From NCBI RefSeq assembly GCF_002879855.1, contig NZ_PNYB01000023.1, forward strand, positions 21,593 to 85,592: a stretch of 64,000 nt of DNA. The letters run 5' to 3'. The notes below the pieces were generated by a model. The model was not told the origin of the DNA. It worked only from the letters and a program-made list of their open reading frames with translations, and made no database searches. Within the stretch, counting starts at the first letter, position 1, and each line of letters begins with the position of its first letter. Of the stretch, positions 35,315-43,875 are shown piece by piece. The stretch is from Trinickia soli. GTDB lineage: Bacteria; Pseudomonadota; Gammaproteobacteria; Burkholderiales; Burkholderiaceae. Position numbers and translations under genes: made by a program.

Positions 35315-35407
35315 CGCTGGACGGTAGTGGCGCGGGCGCGTTTCGTGGGTCGCGCCGCGCGCGGTCCGGGCAGATGATGAGGCCGCGACGCAGTGACGCA
35401 GTGAGGG

Positions 35408-35830
35408 TTAGCGCACGTAAATCGTGGGCCCGCCCGCATTGGGCGCCAGCGGGATTTCCGAGCGTACGCCGTCGTGATCGATCACGATCGAGCGGGCGCG
35501 GACCTCGGAGAGCGTCGTGCCGTCGGTGATCTTGCTGCCGAGCGAAATGGCGCGGGCCGGTTCGTCGCCGACACCGACGATCGCGGCGGCGCCTTCCCGC
35601 AGCGAGAGAATGCCGACGAGCTTGATGTTGCGGTTGACCTCGCGCGTGAGCTTGCCGCCGAAGAGCAACGAGGCGTCTTCGACGGAAACGCTCGGCGCGA
35701 CGGCGGCCGCTTGCGGCGGTGGCGCGGGATGCGCGGTAAGCACGACGATCCAATAGGTCAGCGTCGCGCAAAAAACCGCGAACAGCGCGAACGACAGCAG
35801 GCGGATTTGGAGAGTATTCATGCGCGCCAT
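35408..35830 (-). CDS. gspC: Type II secretion protein GspC (reverse orientation)
   Basis: 140-aa bitopic inner-membrane protein that links the platform to the secretin. A membrane segment at about 10-30 is followed by an HR domain (SLLFGGKLTREVNRNIKLVGILSL..). The usual C-terminal PDZ or coiled-coil domain is absent, so it is a short GspC. It lies inside the gsp cluster but on the opposite strand, between gspF and gspG. An ATG three codons later (35821) is the alternative start. In beta-proteobacteria related to Burkholderia this orientation is the usual one. Confidence 0.85.
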   Translation of the reverse strand: MARMNTLQIRLLSFALFAVFCATLTYWIVVLTAHPAPPPQAAAVAPSVSVEDASLLFGGKLTREVNRNIKLVGILSLREGAAAIVGVGDEPARAISLGSKITDGTTLSEVRARSIVIDHDGVRSEIPLAPNAGGPTIYVR

Positions 35831-35953
35831 TGTACGGTCTATTCGCAGGTTTGCACGGTCGTCGAACCCTGACCTGCGACCCCATTACAATCGGCGGCGC
35901 GATGCGAGGCGCGTCGTTGCGCTTCGCCGACAATTTATCGAAAGAGGTAGGGA

Positions 35954-36421
35954 ATGATGCAAATGTGGAACCAACGTCGTACCGAAATGGCAACCCAGCG
36001 TGCGCGACGTCAGCGCGGCTTTACGCTGATCGAAATCATGGTCGTGATAGCGATCCTCGGCATTCTCGCCGCGTTGATCGTGCCGAAGATCATGAGCCGC
36101 CCCGACGAGGCGCGTCGCGTGGCGGCCAAGCAGGACATCGGCACGATGATGCAGGCGCTCAAGTTGTACCGGCTCGACAACGGACGCTATCCGACCCAGG
36201 AACAAGGGCTGCGCGCACTGATGGAGAAGCCGGGCACCGATCCGATCCCGAACAATTGGAAAGATGGCGGCTACCTCGAGCGCCTGCCGAACGATCCGTG
36301 GGGCAACGCCTATCAATACCTGAATCCGGGCGTACACGGTGAAATCGACATCTTCAGCTACGGCGCGGACGGCAAGCCCGGTGGCGAAGGCAACGACGCC
36401 GATGTCGGCTCGTGGCAGTAG
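35954..36421 (+). CDS. gspG: Major pseudopilin GspG
   Basis: 155-aa major pseudopilin. The prepilin site [20 protein letters not shown] (cleaved after RQRG) is followed by the GspG core with [22 protein letters not shown] and the calcium-site region [14 protein letters not shown]. The C-terminal [20 protein letters not shown] is typical. A good ribosome-binding site (AAAGAGGTAGGGA) precedes the ATG. Main subunit of the secretion pseudopilus. Confidence 0.96.
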   Translation: MMQMWNQRRTEMATQRARRQRGFTLIEIMVVIAILGILAALIVPKIMSRPDEARRVAAKQDIGTMMQALKLYRLDNGRYPTQEQGLRALMEKPGTDPIPNNWKDGGYLERLPNDPWGNAYQYLNPGVHGEIDIFSYGADGKPGGEGNDADVGSWQ

Positions 36422-36478
36422 TTCCGCGCACGCCGTGCGCGATGCGATGCCGCGTCTAGTCAAAACGCATTACCGACG

Positions 36479-36985
36479 ATGATGGCCATGAACGGCGGAA
36501 TCGGTTCGCCTTGCGCGCGCCAGGGGCGGCTCCGGGCGCGCGGCTTCACGCTGCTCGAGATGATGGTCGTGCTCGTCATCGCGGGGCTGCTCGTCTCGCT
36601 CGCATCGGTTTCGCTCACGCGCAATCCGCGAACCGATTTGAACGAGGAAGCGAAGCGTCTTGCGTTGCTGTTCGAAACGGCATCCGATGAAGCGCAAGTG
36701 CGTGCGCGCCCGATCGCCTGGCAGCCCGTGACGGGCGGCTATCGATTCGATATGCGCACCGAGGACGGGTGGCGGCCGCTGCTACGCGACGATCTGTTGC
36801 GTCAGCGTGGATGGGAGGGCGGCGTGACCGACGTGACGATCGATTACCCCGGTTCGGATCTCCACCCCGAGCGCGTGGTGTTTGGCGTGGAAAGCATCGG
36901 GCAGGCCGTGACGGTCACGCTCTATTCGGCTGTCGGTCGTGCGACCATCGTCGGCACCGGCAACGGCCGCTATGAGGTTCGCTGA
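36479..36985 (+). CDS. gspH: Minor pseudopilin GspH
   Basis: 168-aa minor pseudopilin with prepilin site RARG-FTLLEMMVVLVIAGLLVS. The mature part continues with GspH features (FETASDEAQVRARPIAWQP). It follows gspG by 57 bases and precedes gspI by 2 bases. It initiates pseudopilus assembly with GspI, J and K. Confidence 0.93.
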   Translation: MMAMNGGIGSPCARQGRLRARGFTLLEMMVVLVIAGLLVSLASVSLTRNPRTDLNEEAKRLALLFETASDEAQVRARPIAWQPVTGGYRFDMRTEDGWRPLLRDDLLRQRGWEGGVTDVTIDYPGSDLHPERVVFGVESIGQAVTVTLYSAVGRATIVGTGNGRYEVR

Positions 36986-36987
36986 CA

Positions 36988-37398
36988 ATGCGCTCCCCTA
37001 TGGTTCGTATCGTTCGAGGCACGCCGTGCGCGAGCGGCTTCACGATGATCGAGGTGCTCGTCGCGCTGGCCATCATCGCCGTCGCGTTGGCGGCTTCGCT
37101 GCGAGCGGTCGGCATGTTGGCGAACGACGAGGCCGACCTGCATCGGCGGTTGCTGGCGGGATGGAGCGCCGACAATGCGCTGACGGAACTGCATTTGTCG
37201 CGCGTCTGGCCGGAGATCGGCACGCAGACGTTCGATTGCTCGCAAGGCAACCTGCCGTTGACCTGCACCGAGCGCGTGAGCGCCACGCCCAATCCCGTGT
37301 TTCGTCGCGTCGAGGTGTCGGTTTCGACGCCGGGGCATGCGGGCAGCCTCGCTCAACTCGTGACGGTGGTCGCCAATGAAACGAACCGTGCGCTGTGA
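36988..37398 (+). CDS. gspI: Minor pseudopilin GspI
   Basis: 136-aa minor pseudopilin with prepilin cleavage site CASG-FTMIEVLVALAIIAVALA, then LLANDEADLHRR-like helix and WSADNALTELHLSRVWP, the GspI signature. It starts 2 bases after gspH and its end overlaps gspJ by 23 bases. Confidence 0.93.
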   Translation: MRSPMVRIVRGTPCASGFTMIEVLVALAIIAVALAASLRAVGMLANDEADLHRRLLAGWSADNALTELHLSRVWPEIGTQTFDCSQGNLPLTCTERVSATPNPVFRRVEVSVSTPGHAGSLAQLVTVVANETNRAL

Positions 37399-38059
37399 GA
37401 CGAAGCGCCCCGCGCGGCGCGAACGCGGTTTCACGCTGATCGAGCTGATGGTCGCGATCGCGATCCTGGCCGTCATCGCCGTCCTTTCGTGGCGGGGGCT
37501 CGATCAGATCATGCGCGGCCGGCAGGCGATCTCGCGTGCGATGGAAGACGAACGCGTATTCGTGCAGCTGTTCGATCAGCTGCGCGTCGATGCGCGGCAA
37601 GCGGCGACCGACGACGAAGTCGGGCAGCCGGCCGTCTCGGTGACGGCCAACGGGCTGCAGATCGTGCGCGCATTCGGTCTCCCCGGCGAAGCGCCGCGTC
37701 TGCAGGTGGTGCGCTATCAGGTTGCCGAAGGGCGCGTGACGCGCTATGCATCGCCGCCCGTTGCGACGGTCGGTCAATTGCGGCGAACGCTCGCCGCGTC
37801 GAGCGGCAGCGGCGACTGGAGCGCGGTGTCGCTCATCTCCGGCGTCGGCAAGATCACTGCGCGCCTTTACGTGCCGCGCGTCGGTTGGACGACGCAAATG
37901 GGCGACGTGACTGCCGAGATCGCGCGCAACGACAACAATCTGAAAGTGCCGCAGTTCGGCAATGCACCGCTGCCGCGCGCGGTGACGGGCCTCGAGGTAT
38001 CGATCGGCGCGCCGTCGCTGCGCGTGCCGGTTCGGCGCATGTTCCCGGTCGGAGAATGA
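37376..38059 (+). CDS. gspJ: Minor pseudopilin GspJ
   Basis: 227-aa minor pseudopilin with prepilin site RERG-FTLIELMVAIAILAVIAVLSW, followed by the GspJ feature WRGLDQIMRGRQAI. It overlaps gspI by 23 bases and gspK by 4 (ATGA), which implies translational coupling. Confidence 0.93.
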   Translation: MKRTVRCETKRPARRERGFTLIELMVAIAILAVIAVLSWRGLDQIMRGRQAISRAMEDERVFVQLFDQLRVDARQAATDDEVGQPAVSVTANGLQIVRAFGLPGEAPRLQVVRYQVAEGRVTRYASPPVATVGQLRRTLAASSGSGDWSAVSLISGVGKITARLYVPRVGWTTQMGDVTAEIARNDNNLKVPQFGNAPLPRAVTGLEVSIGAPSLRVPVRRMFPVGE

Positions 38060-39234
38060 CGATGCGCGTGCGACTCGCTCTGCCCAAACGTACGCGGCCT
38101 GCCCCTTCCACGCGGCCGGCGCTCCTGCGGCGCCAGCGTGGGGCCGCCATCATCAGCGCCTTGCTCGTCGTGACGCTGTCCGCGCTCCTCGTCGCGGGCG
38201 TGCTTTGGCGTCAGCAGGTGCAAATCCGGCGGATTCAGAATCAACGGCTGCTCGCGCAAGCGCAATGGGTCGCGCGCGGCGCGGTCGACTGGACGCGCCT
38301 GATTTTGCGTTCGGAGGCGGATACGGCGCCGACCGTCACCTATCTCGGCGGCATTTGGGCCGTGCCGATCGCCAAGACGAGGCTCTCGGACTTCCTTGGA
38401 AAAACGGGCGCGGCCGATGCTGCGGAGGGCGCTCAAACGTATCTGTCGGGGTCGATCGAGGACGCCCAGGCGAAGTTCAACCTGCGCAATCTCGTCTCGA
38501 TTCCCGCGCCCGGTGCGCTGCAGATCAACCAGCAGGAAACGGCCGCATTCGCGCGGCTACTGGCGCTGCTCGGGTTGAACGGCGGCCTCGCTAAAACGGC
38601 CGCATTGCACGTGCGCGCATCGTTGATGCAATCGGCCACGCGTTTTCAGGTGCCGCTCGGCAACCGGCTGGGCAACCGGCTCGGTTCGGCCGGAGAACCG
38701 GCACAACCGTCGGCACAACCGCAAGCGGGCGACACGGTGGGCGGCGATAACTTCACCGACAAGCCGGGTCTCGCCGATCAAGACAACGAGAATATCGACG
38801 CCGAGCCGTTGCAGTTCACGAGCGTCGATTCGCTCTTGAACGTGCCCGGGTTCACGCCGGATATCGTGGCGAGGTTGCGGCCGTTCGTGACCATTTTGCC
38901 GACGCAAACCCCTGTCAACATGAATACCGCGCCGGCCGAAGTGGTGGCCGCGATCGTGCCGGGCATGTCGCTCTCGAGCGCGCAGTCCTTAGTGTCGCGA
39001 CGCGAAAGCGTGTACTTTCTCAATGCGGCCCAGGTGCAGCTCGCGCTGCAGGGCACGGGTGCGCTGCCCCCCGGTACCGACATCAGCCAGATTCCCATGG
39101 ACGTGACGACGAGCTATTTTCTCGTTCATGGGCGTGTGCAGCACGAGCGCGCCGAGGTGGACCGCACGACGCTCATTTATCGCGACCCGCTGACGCACAC
39201 GACGCGCGTCGTGCGTGTGCGCGATCAGCTTTAA
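38056..39234 (+). CDS. gspK: Type II secretion minor pseudopilin GspK
   Basis: 392-aa GspK, the large tip pseudopilin. The N-terminal membrane segment is RQRG-AAIISALLVVTLSALLVAG, without the Glu5 of other pseudopilins, as expected for GspK. It has the metal-binding and helix-hairpin-helix parts (EDAQAKFNLRNLVS, SVDSLLNVPGFTPDIVARLRP, TPVNMNTAPAEVVAAIVPGMS). The start ATG at 38056 overlaps the gspJ stop; the longer in-frame extension upstream is an out-of-frame shadow of gspJ. Confidence 0.93.
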   Translation: MTMRVRLALPKRTRPAPSTRPALLRRQRGAAIISALLVVTLSALLVAGVLWRQQVQIRRIQNQRLLAQAQWVARGAVDWTRLILRSEADTAPTVTYLGGIWAVPIAKTRLSDFLGKTGAADAAEGAQTYLSGSIEDAQAKFNLRNLVSIPAPGALQINQQETAAFARLLALLGLNGGLAKTAALHVRASLMQSATRFQVPLGNRLGNRLGSAGEPAQPSAQPQAGDTVGGDNFTDKPGLADQDNENIDAEPLQFTSVDSLLNVPGFTPDIVARLRPFVTILPTQTPVNMNTAPAEVVAAIVPGMSLSSAQSLVSRRESVYFLNAAQVQLALQGTGALPPGTDISQIPMDVTTSYFLVHGRVQHERAEVDRTTLIYRDPLTHTTRVVRVRDQL

Positions 39235-39262
39235 GCAGCCTTGAACCAGGAGAGAACGGGCC

Positions 39263-40681
39263 TTGAGCACGTTGATCGTCTTACTGCCGCCGCGAGATCC
39301 GGCGGTGCCCTCGCAGGAATGGCAGCTCCCCGAGATGCCGTTCGTGCTGCTCGACAAGAGCGGGCGCAAGGAACGCACCGGGCGCGCCGCGCTCGCGTTC
39401 CTGCCGCGCGCGTCGACGACAGTGCTGATCGTCGCCGCCCGCGACATGTTGATGCTCGCCACGACGCTGCCGCCGTTGAAGGGGCCGCGTCTGAAGCAGG
39501 CATTGCCGAACATCGTCGAGGACTACCTGATCCAGGACGCGCAGACGTGTCATATCGCGCTCGATCCGCAGCCGCTCGCTGACGGCAGACGCATGCTGGC
39601 CGTGATCGACCGCGGCTGGTTCCGATTCATCGTCGAGGCGTTCAATGCGGCCGGGCACCGGAGCCTGCGCGCGGTGCCCGTCACGCGCTGCCTGCCGGCG
39701 CCGGTCGCTCCCGAGACTGCGGCCGAAGTGGCGCGCGTCGATGGCGAAGGCGCCGTGGCAGGCGACGCGAGCCAGCAAGCGCGGCAGATTGATGGCGCGG
39801 CGCCGCTTGACGCCGGATCGCTCGTCGCGGCCGTGCTCGGCACGGTGGCGCAAACGGCGCCCGCGATTCTCGCCGATGCGCTGCTTGCCGCTACGCCGGA
39901 GCCGGCGCTCGTGGACAACACGGAACCGCGCGTCGAGCTCGCCCTTGCGCGCGGGATGCACGGCGAAGGGCTCGCGGTGCCGCTCTCGGCGCTCGGCACG
40001 ACGCTTGCGGCGTTGGCCGGCGGGGCGAACGTGACGGTACACGAGCTGACCGGGCTACCGGGAGGCGAACCGACGCTTGCCGGCGAAGCCGTACCGGCGC
40101 ACGGCATACACGTGGGCGTTGCGCCGCTTCCTTTCGACGTGCTGGCGCGCAATGCGCTCGTTTGCACCTTCGATCTATGCCAGTTCGAGTTCGAGTCGCG
40201 TCCATGGCGGCTCGATCGTGCGACGCTGCGCCGGCTGCGTCTGCCGATCTCATTGGCGGCGGCGGCGCTCCTCGTTGCCGTGATCGGCGCGAACGTGCAG
40301 TGGATGATGCTCGCGCGCGAACGGGACGCGCTGACCGCGCAAATGACGGAATTGCTGCTCAATGCATTCCCGAAGACGACGGTCGTGCTCGACCCGCCAT
40401 CGCAAATGACGACGCAGCTCGAGCATCTGAGGGTGGCCGCCGGTGAGCTTTCGCCGAGCGATTACCTTTCGCTGGCGGCGCGTCTCGATCGTTCGCTCGG
40501 CGCCGTCCCCGTGAACGGCATCGCCGCACTCGATTATCACGATCGCAGGCTCGACGTCACGTTCAAGCCCGACGTGAAGCCCGATCCGGCGTTCGCTCAA
40601 CGGCTGGCTCAAAACGGGCTCGCGGGCGAGATCGACACGAACACGGGCAAATGGGTCATTCGAAATGGGGGCGGCCAATGA
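39263..40681 (+). CDS. gspL: Type II secretion protein GspL
   Basis: 472-aa bitopic inner-membrane protein. The N-terminal actin-like cytoplasmic domain that binds GspE is long, one membrane segment lies near residues 330-347 (SLAAAALLVAVIGANV), and the periplasmic end pairs with GspM. The start is a TTG at 39263, preceded by CAGGAGAG, because no ATG or GTG fits. It overlaps gspM by 4 bases (ATGA). Length and position in the operon support the call. Confidence 0.92.
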   Translation: MSTLIVLLPPRDPAVPSQEWQLPEMPFVLLDKSGRKERTGRAALAFLPRASTTVLIVAARDMLMLATTLPPLKGPRLKQALPNIVEDYLIQDAQTCHIALDPQPLADGRRMLAVIDRGWFRFIVEAFNAAGHRSLRAVPVTRCLPAPVAPETAAEVARVDGEGAVAGDASQQARQIDGAAPLDAGSLVAAVLGTVAQTAPAILADALLAATPEPALVDNTEPRVELALARGMHGEGLAVPLSALGTTLAALAGGANVTVHELTGLPGGEPTLAGEAVPAHGIHVGVAPLPFDVLARNALVCTFDLCQFEFESRPWRLDRATLRRLRLPISLAAAALLVAVIGANVQWMMLARERDALTAQMTELLLNAFPKTTVVLDPPSQMTTQLEHLRVAAGELSPSDYLSLAARLDRSLGAVPVNGIAALDYHDRRLDVTFKPDVKPDPAFAQRLAQNGLAGEIDTNTGKWVIRNGGGQ

Positions 40682-41199
40682 ACCTCGGCGCACTGAGCGA
40701 TGTGTGGGCCGGCTTTTGGGAGCCGCGCACGGCGCGTGAAAAACTGCTGCTGACGTGGGGCGGCGTGGCCATCGGCGTTGTCGTCGCCTACTCGATTTTA
40801 TGGGCGCCGGCGCAACAGGGACGCGCGCATCTGCGCGAAACACTGCCCGCGATGCAGCACCAGATCGCACAGATGACGGCGCAAGCGGATGAAGCGCGCG
40901 CGCTGGCGCCTGCCGCGCAAGGCGTCGCACCGACGGGCGGCGCCTTGCGCGACGCACTGGCTGCGTCGCTGACGCAGGCTGGCATCGCGACGACGCAGGT
41001 GCGCCTCGCGGGCGATGCGGTCCAGATCGAAGCGAAGAACGCGTCGTTTCCGGCTTGGACCATGTGGGTCAACGACGCGCGCAAGCAATTCAAGGTGCGC
41101 GTGATCGAACTGCATGCGACGGCGCTGAAGGTCGACGGGCAGGTCGATCTTGCGGCTACGCTGCAACCGGCCACGGCGCCCGCGAGGTCGTCGCAATGA
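40678..41199 (+). CDS. gspM: Type II secretion protein GspM
   Basis: 173-aa bitopic protein with one membrane segment near residues 20-42 (LLTWGGVAIGVVVAYSILW). It complexes with GspL in the inner-membrane platform. The ATG at 40678 overlaps the gspL stop by 4 bases and is preferred to an upstream in-frame start inside gspL. Confidence 0.92.
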   Translation: MNLGALSDVWAGFWEPRTAREKLLLTWGGVAIGVVVAYSILWAPAQQGRAHLRETLPAMQHQIAQMTAQADEARALAPAAQGVAPTGGALRDALAASLTQAGIATTQVRLAGDAVQIEAKNASFPAWTMWVNDARKQFKVRVIELHATALKVDGQVDLAATLQPATAPARSSQ

Positions 41200-41269
41200 C
41201 GGCGACGTTCGCCAAGCGCGCCACAGCGCTGCGTGGCGTGGCGGTATGGCGCAGGCTGCGAGGTGGTGC

Positions 41270-42049
41270 ATGAACCGGGGTGGGCGGCGCTTGCTCGCCG
41301 CTTTGCCGTGGTTGGTTATCGCGCTGGTGTCCTGCGGCGTCACGCTTCTTGTCATGATGCCGGCCGCATGGATCACGCCACAGTTCGCGAAAGCGACCCA
41401 GGGGCACGTGAATTTGATCGAGCCGTCAGGCTCCGTCTGGCACGGCTCGGCCACGCTCGTCCTGGCTGCGGGCAGGGACGCCGGGGCAGGCACGCTGCTG
41501 CCGGGGCGCGTGCAGTGGCAAACGGCGTTTTGGCCGCTGCTGACGGGCCGCCTCAGTATGCGCATGCAGCAGGTTCCGGCGATGCCCGAGGCGATCGCCG
41601 TCGCCGCCGCGCCGCATTCAGCAACGATTTCAGCGGGGGAAATCGCAGTGCCGGCCGCGTTGCTGGCTGGACTCGGGGCGCCGTTCAACACGCTCGATCT
41701 GCAAGGCGCCGTGCGGCTCGGGTGGACGCCGTGGCGTCTGCTCGGTTCCCGCGCATATGGGCAACTCGTCATCACGCTGACCGACATGAGTTCGCGCGTG
41801 TCGCCCGTCAAGCCGCTCGGCTCGTATCGCGTGGCGTTTCAATCGGAAGGCGACCATTCGACGATCGATCTGTCGACGCTGCGCGGCCCGTTGATGCTGA
41901 GCGGGCATGGCACAGTGGCGGCCGATTCGACGTCGTTCCATGGACAAGCGAGCGCCTCCCCCGAAGCGCGCAACAACCTCGCCGGACTGCTGAACCTGCT
42001 CGGACGTCCGACCGGCGACGGTACCGTCGCGCTCGACTATGTGCGCTGA
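41270..42049 (+). CDS. gspN: Type II secretion protein GspN
   Basis: 259-aa protein of the GspN family, with an N-terminal membrane anchor (LPWLVIALVSCGVTLLVMMPAAW) and the conserved segment LIEPSGSVWHGSATL near residue 55. It closes the operon. The start ATG at 41270 has a GAGGTGG site; the frame is open upstream to 41150 without support. GspN is found in only some T2SS loci and its function is unclear. Confidence 0.85.
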   Translation: MNRGGRRLLAALPWLVIALVSCGVTLLVMMPAAWITPQFAKATQGHVNLIEPSGSVWHGSATLVLAAGRDAGAGTLLPGRVQWQTAFWPLLTGRLSMRMQQVPAMPEAIAVAAAPHSATISAGEIAVPAALLAGLGAPFNTLDLQGAVRLGWTPWRLLGSRAYGQLVITLTDMSSRVSPVKPLGSYRVAFQSEGDHSTIDLSTLRGPLMLSGHGTVAADSTSFHGQASASPEARNNLAGLLNLLGRPTGDGTVALDYVR

Positions 42050-42053
42050 TCAT

Positions 42054-43637
42054 TCACTCGCGCGCGGCGGGTGAGGTCAAGGCGGCCTGCCGCGCCTGCC
42101 CCGGCCCCGCCGCGACCGGCATCGGCGCGCCCGCAGCCGGCGCTGCCACGCTGCCGTCTTCGCGGTCCATCTGTCCGACGCTCCATCCGCCGCCCAGTGC
42201 CTTCACGAGGCCGACCGACGAGACCATCCGCTGGCCGCTCAGGCTCGCGAGCTTTTGCTCGGCGGAGAACGCCGTCGTCTGGGCCGTCAGTACGTTGACA
42301 TAGCCGACGGTGCCGGCTTTGTATTCGTTCGTGACGATCGCGAGCGCTTGCCTGGCAGAATCGACGGCTTGACGCTGGACGACGATCTCCCGAGCCAGAA
42401 TCCGCTGCGACGCCAGCGCGTCTTCGACTTCCTGGAACGCGCCGAGCACGGCCTGCCGATACACCGCCACCTGCTCGTCGTACGCTGCGCGTGCCGCTTG
42501 CGTTTGCGCGCGCCGCAAGCCGCCGTCGAACAAAGTCGCGGCCAATTGCGGGCCGACGGTCCAAAACCGCGACGGCAGCGTAAAGAGCTGCGACAGCACC
42601 GAGCTCTGAAACCCGCCCTGAGCCGACAAGGTCAGCGACGGAAAGTAAGCCGACATGGCCACGCCGATCTCCTCGTTCGCCGCTGCGGCACGCCGCTCGG
42701 CCGCCGCGATATCGGGCCGGCGCTCGAGCAGGACCGACGGCACGCCGACCGGTACAGAAGGCGGTTCGGCGTCGAGCGGAATCGGCGGAAGGGAGAAGGT
42801 CGACGCGCTTTGGCCGACGAGTACCGCGATCGCGTGCTCATCCTGGGCGCGCACGACGCCGTTGTCGAGCGCGGCGGCCTGGGCCGACTGCAACTGCGTT
42901 TGCGCCTGAATGACGTCGGAGCGTGCGGCAACACCCTGCGCGTATTGGTTCTGCGTCAGTTTGAGCGATTGCGCATAAGCGGCGACCGTATCGTCGAGCA
43001 GCTTTTGCGTTGCGTCGAGCGCCCGTAGCTGAAAGTAGGTCTGCGCAAGCGTTGCTTGCGCGGACAGCCGCGCATTCGCGAGATCGGCCGCCGCACCCTG
43101 CTGCCCCGCCCGCTGCGCGGCTACGGTGCGGCTCACCTTTCCCCAGAGGTCAGGTTCCCACGACGCATCGAGCGAAGTATCGAAGGCGTTGCCGATGCGA
43201 GCGGAGGAGCCTGTCGTGCCGCCAGCCCCGCCGCCCGAGAATCGCTGTTCGGAGCGCGACGCGCTGGCCGACAGGCCGAGCGTCGGGAAATAGGCAGCGC
43301 GCGCTTCGCCGACGAGCGCGCGCGCTTGCCGGTAAGCTGCCGCATATTGCGCAATCGTCTGATTGTTCGCGTTCAGTTGCTCGATCAGCGCCGTAAGCCG
43401 CGCGTCGTCGTAGATCGACCACCAAGGCCCGCGATCGGCGCGATCGGCGGGCTCCGCCACTTTCCAGCCGGCCGGCGTTTCCTTGTACGTCGCCGGCGCG
43501 CTGGTGCCGGGACGATGGTAATCGGGACCGACGGCGCAACCGGCCGCCGATACCACCGCCGCCGCAACGGCAAGCATGCTGGCAAGACGAGCCGTCCGCG
43601 GGGAAGCGGCGAATGAGAACGAGCGATGAAGCGGCAT
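42054..43637 (-). CDS. RND-type outer-membrane efflux lipoprotein (OprM/NodT family)
   Basis: 527-aa TolC-like outer-membrane channel. The lipobox VSAAGC (Cys near 34) follows a hydrophobic signal, and the mature protein starts AVGPDYHRPG, the NodT-family start. Two outer-membrane efflux domains with coiled-coil helices follow (RQARALVGEARAAYFPTLG; ERRPDIAAAERRAAAANEEI). The ATG at 43637 is chosen so that the signal peptide is normal. It overlaps no gspN sequence (4-base gap, convergent) and is divergent from the EmrB-type pump. Confidence 0.93.
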   Translation of the reverse strand: MPLHRSFSFAASPRTARLASMLAVAAAVVSAAGCAVGPDYHRPGTSAPATYKETPAGWKVAEPADRADRGPWWSIYDDARLTALIEQLNANNQTIAQYAAAYRQARALVGEARAAYFPTLGLSASASRSEQRFSGGGAGGTTGSSARIGNAFDTSLDASWEPDLWGKVSRTVAAQRAGQQGAAADLANARLSAQATLAQTYFQLRALDATQKLLDDTVAAYAQSLKLTQNQYAQGVAARSDVIQAQTQLQSAQAAALDNGVVRAQDEHAIAVLVGQSASTFSLPPIPLDAEPPSVPVGVPSVLLERRPDIAAAERRAAAANEEIGVAMSAYFPSLTLSAQGGFQSSVLSQLFTLPSRFWTVGPQLAATLFDGGLRRAQTQAARAAYDEQVAVYRQAVLGAFQEVEDALASQRILAREIVVQRQAVDSARQALAIVTNEYKAGTVGYVNVLTAQTTAFSAEQKLASLSGQRMVSSVGLVKALGGGWSVGQMDREDGSVAAPAAGAPMPVAAGPGQARQAALTSPAARE

Positions 43638-43779
43638 GCGGGCAACCGTCCGATGTGATGCGCCCGATGGTAACGCACGGTGTGCAGCCGCTGGGTTACG
43701 GGAGGTTACGGCTGTCATGAACCTCGAAGCAGCGCTTTCAACGAGATACAAGCCTCAACCATCATTGCATACAAAAATA

Positions 43780-43808
43780 TTGACACGGCAAGCAATTTTG
43801 TCCATATT
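43780..43808 (+). promoter_or_regulatory. Promoter of the EmrB-type pump gene
   Basis: A -35 TTGACA (43780-43785), a 17-base spacer and a -10-like CATATT (43803-43808). The A+T-rich surroundings, with AAAAATATT before the -35 and CAATTTTGTCC in the spacer, could hold an operator for a MarR- or TetR-type repressor. Confidence 0.6.
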
Positions 43809-43875
43809 GGCGCCGAACCCAAACACCGGGCGGGCGCTTGACGAGGTCGTCCGCTGAAGCACAAGGAGAATGCGT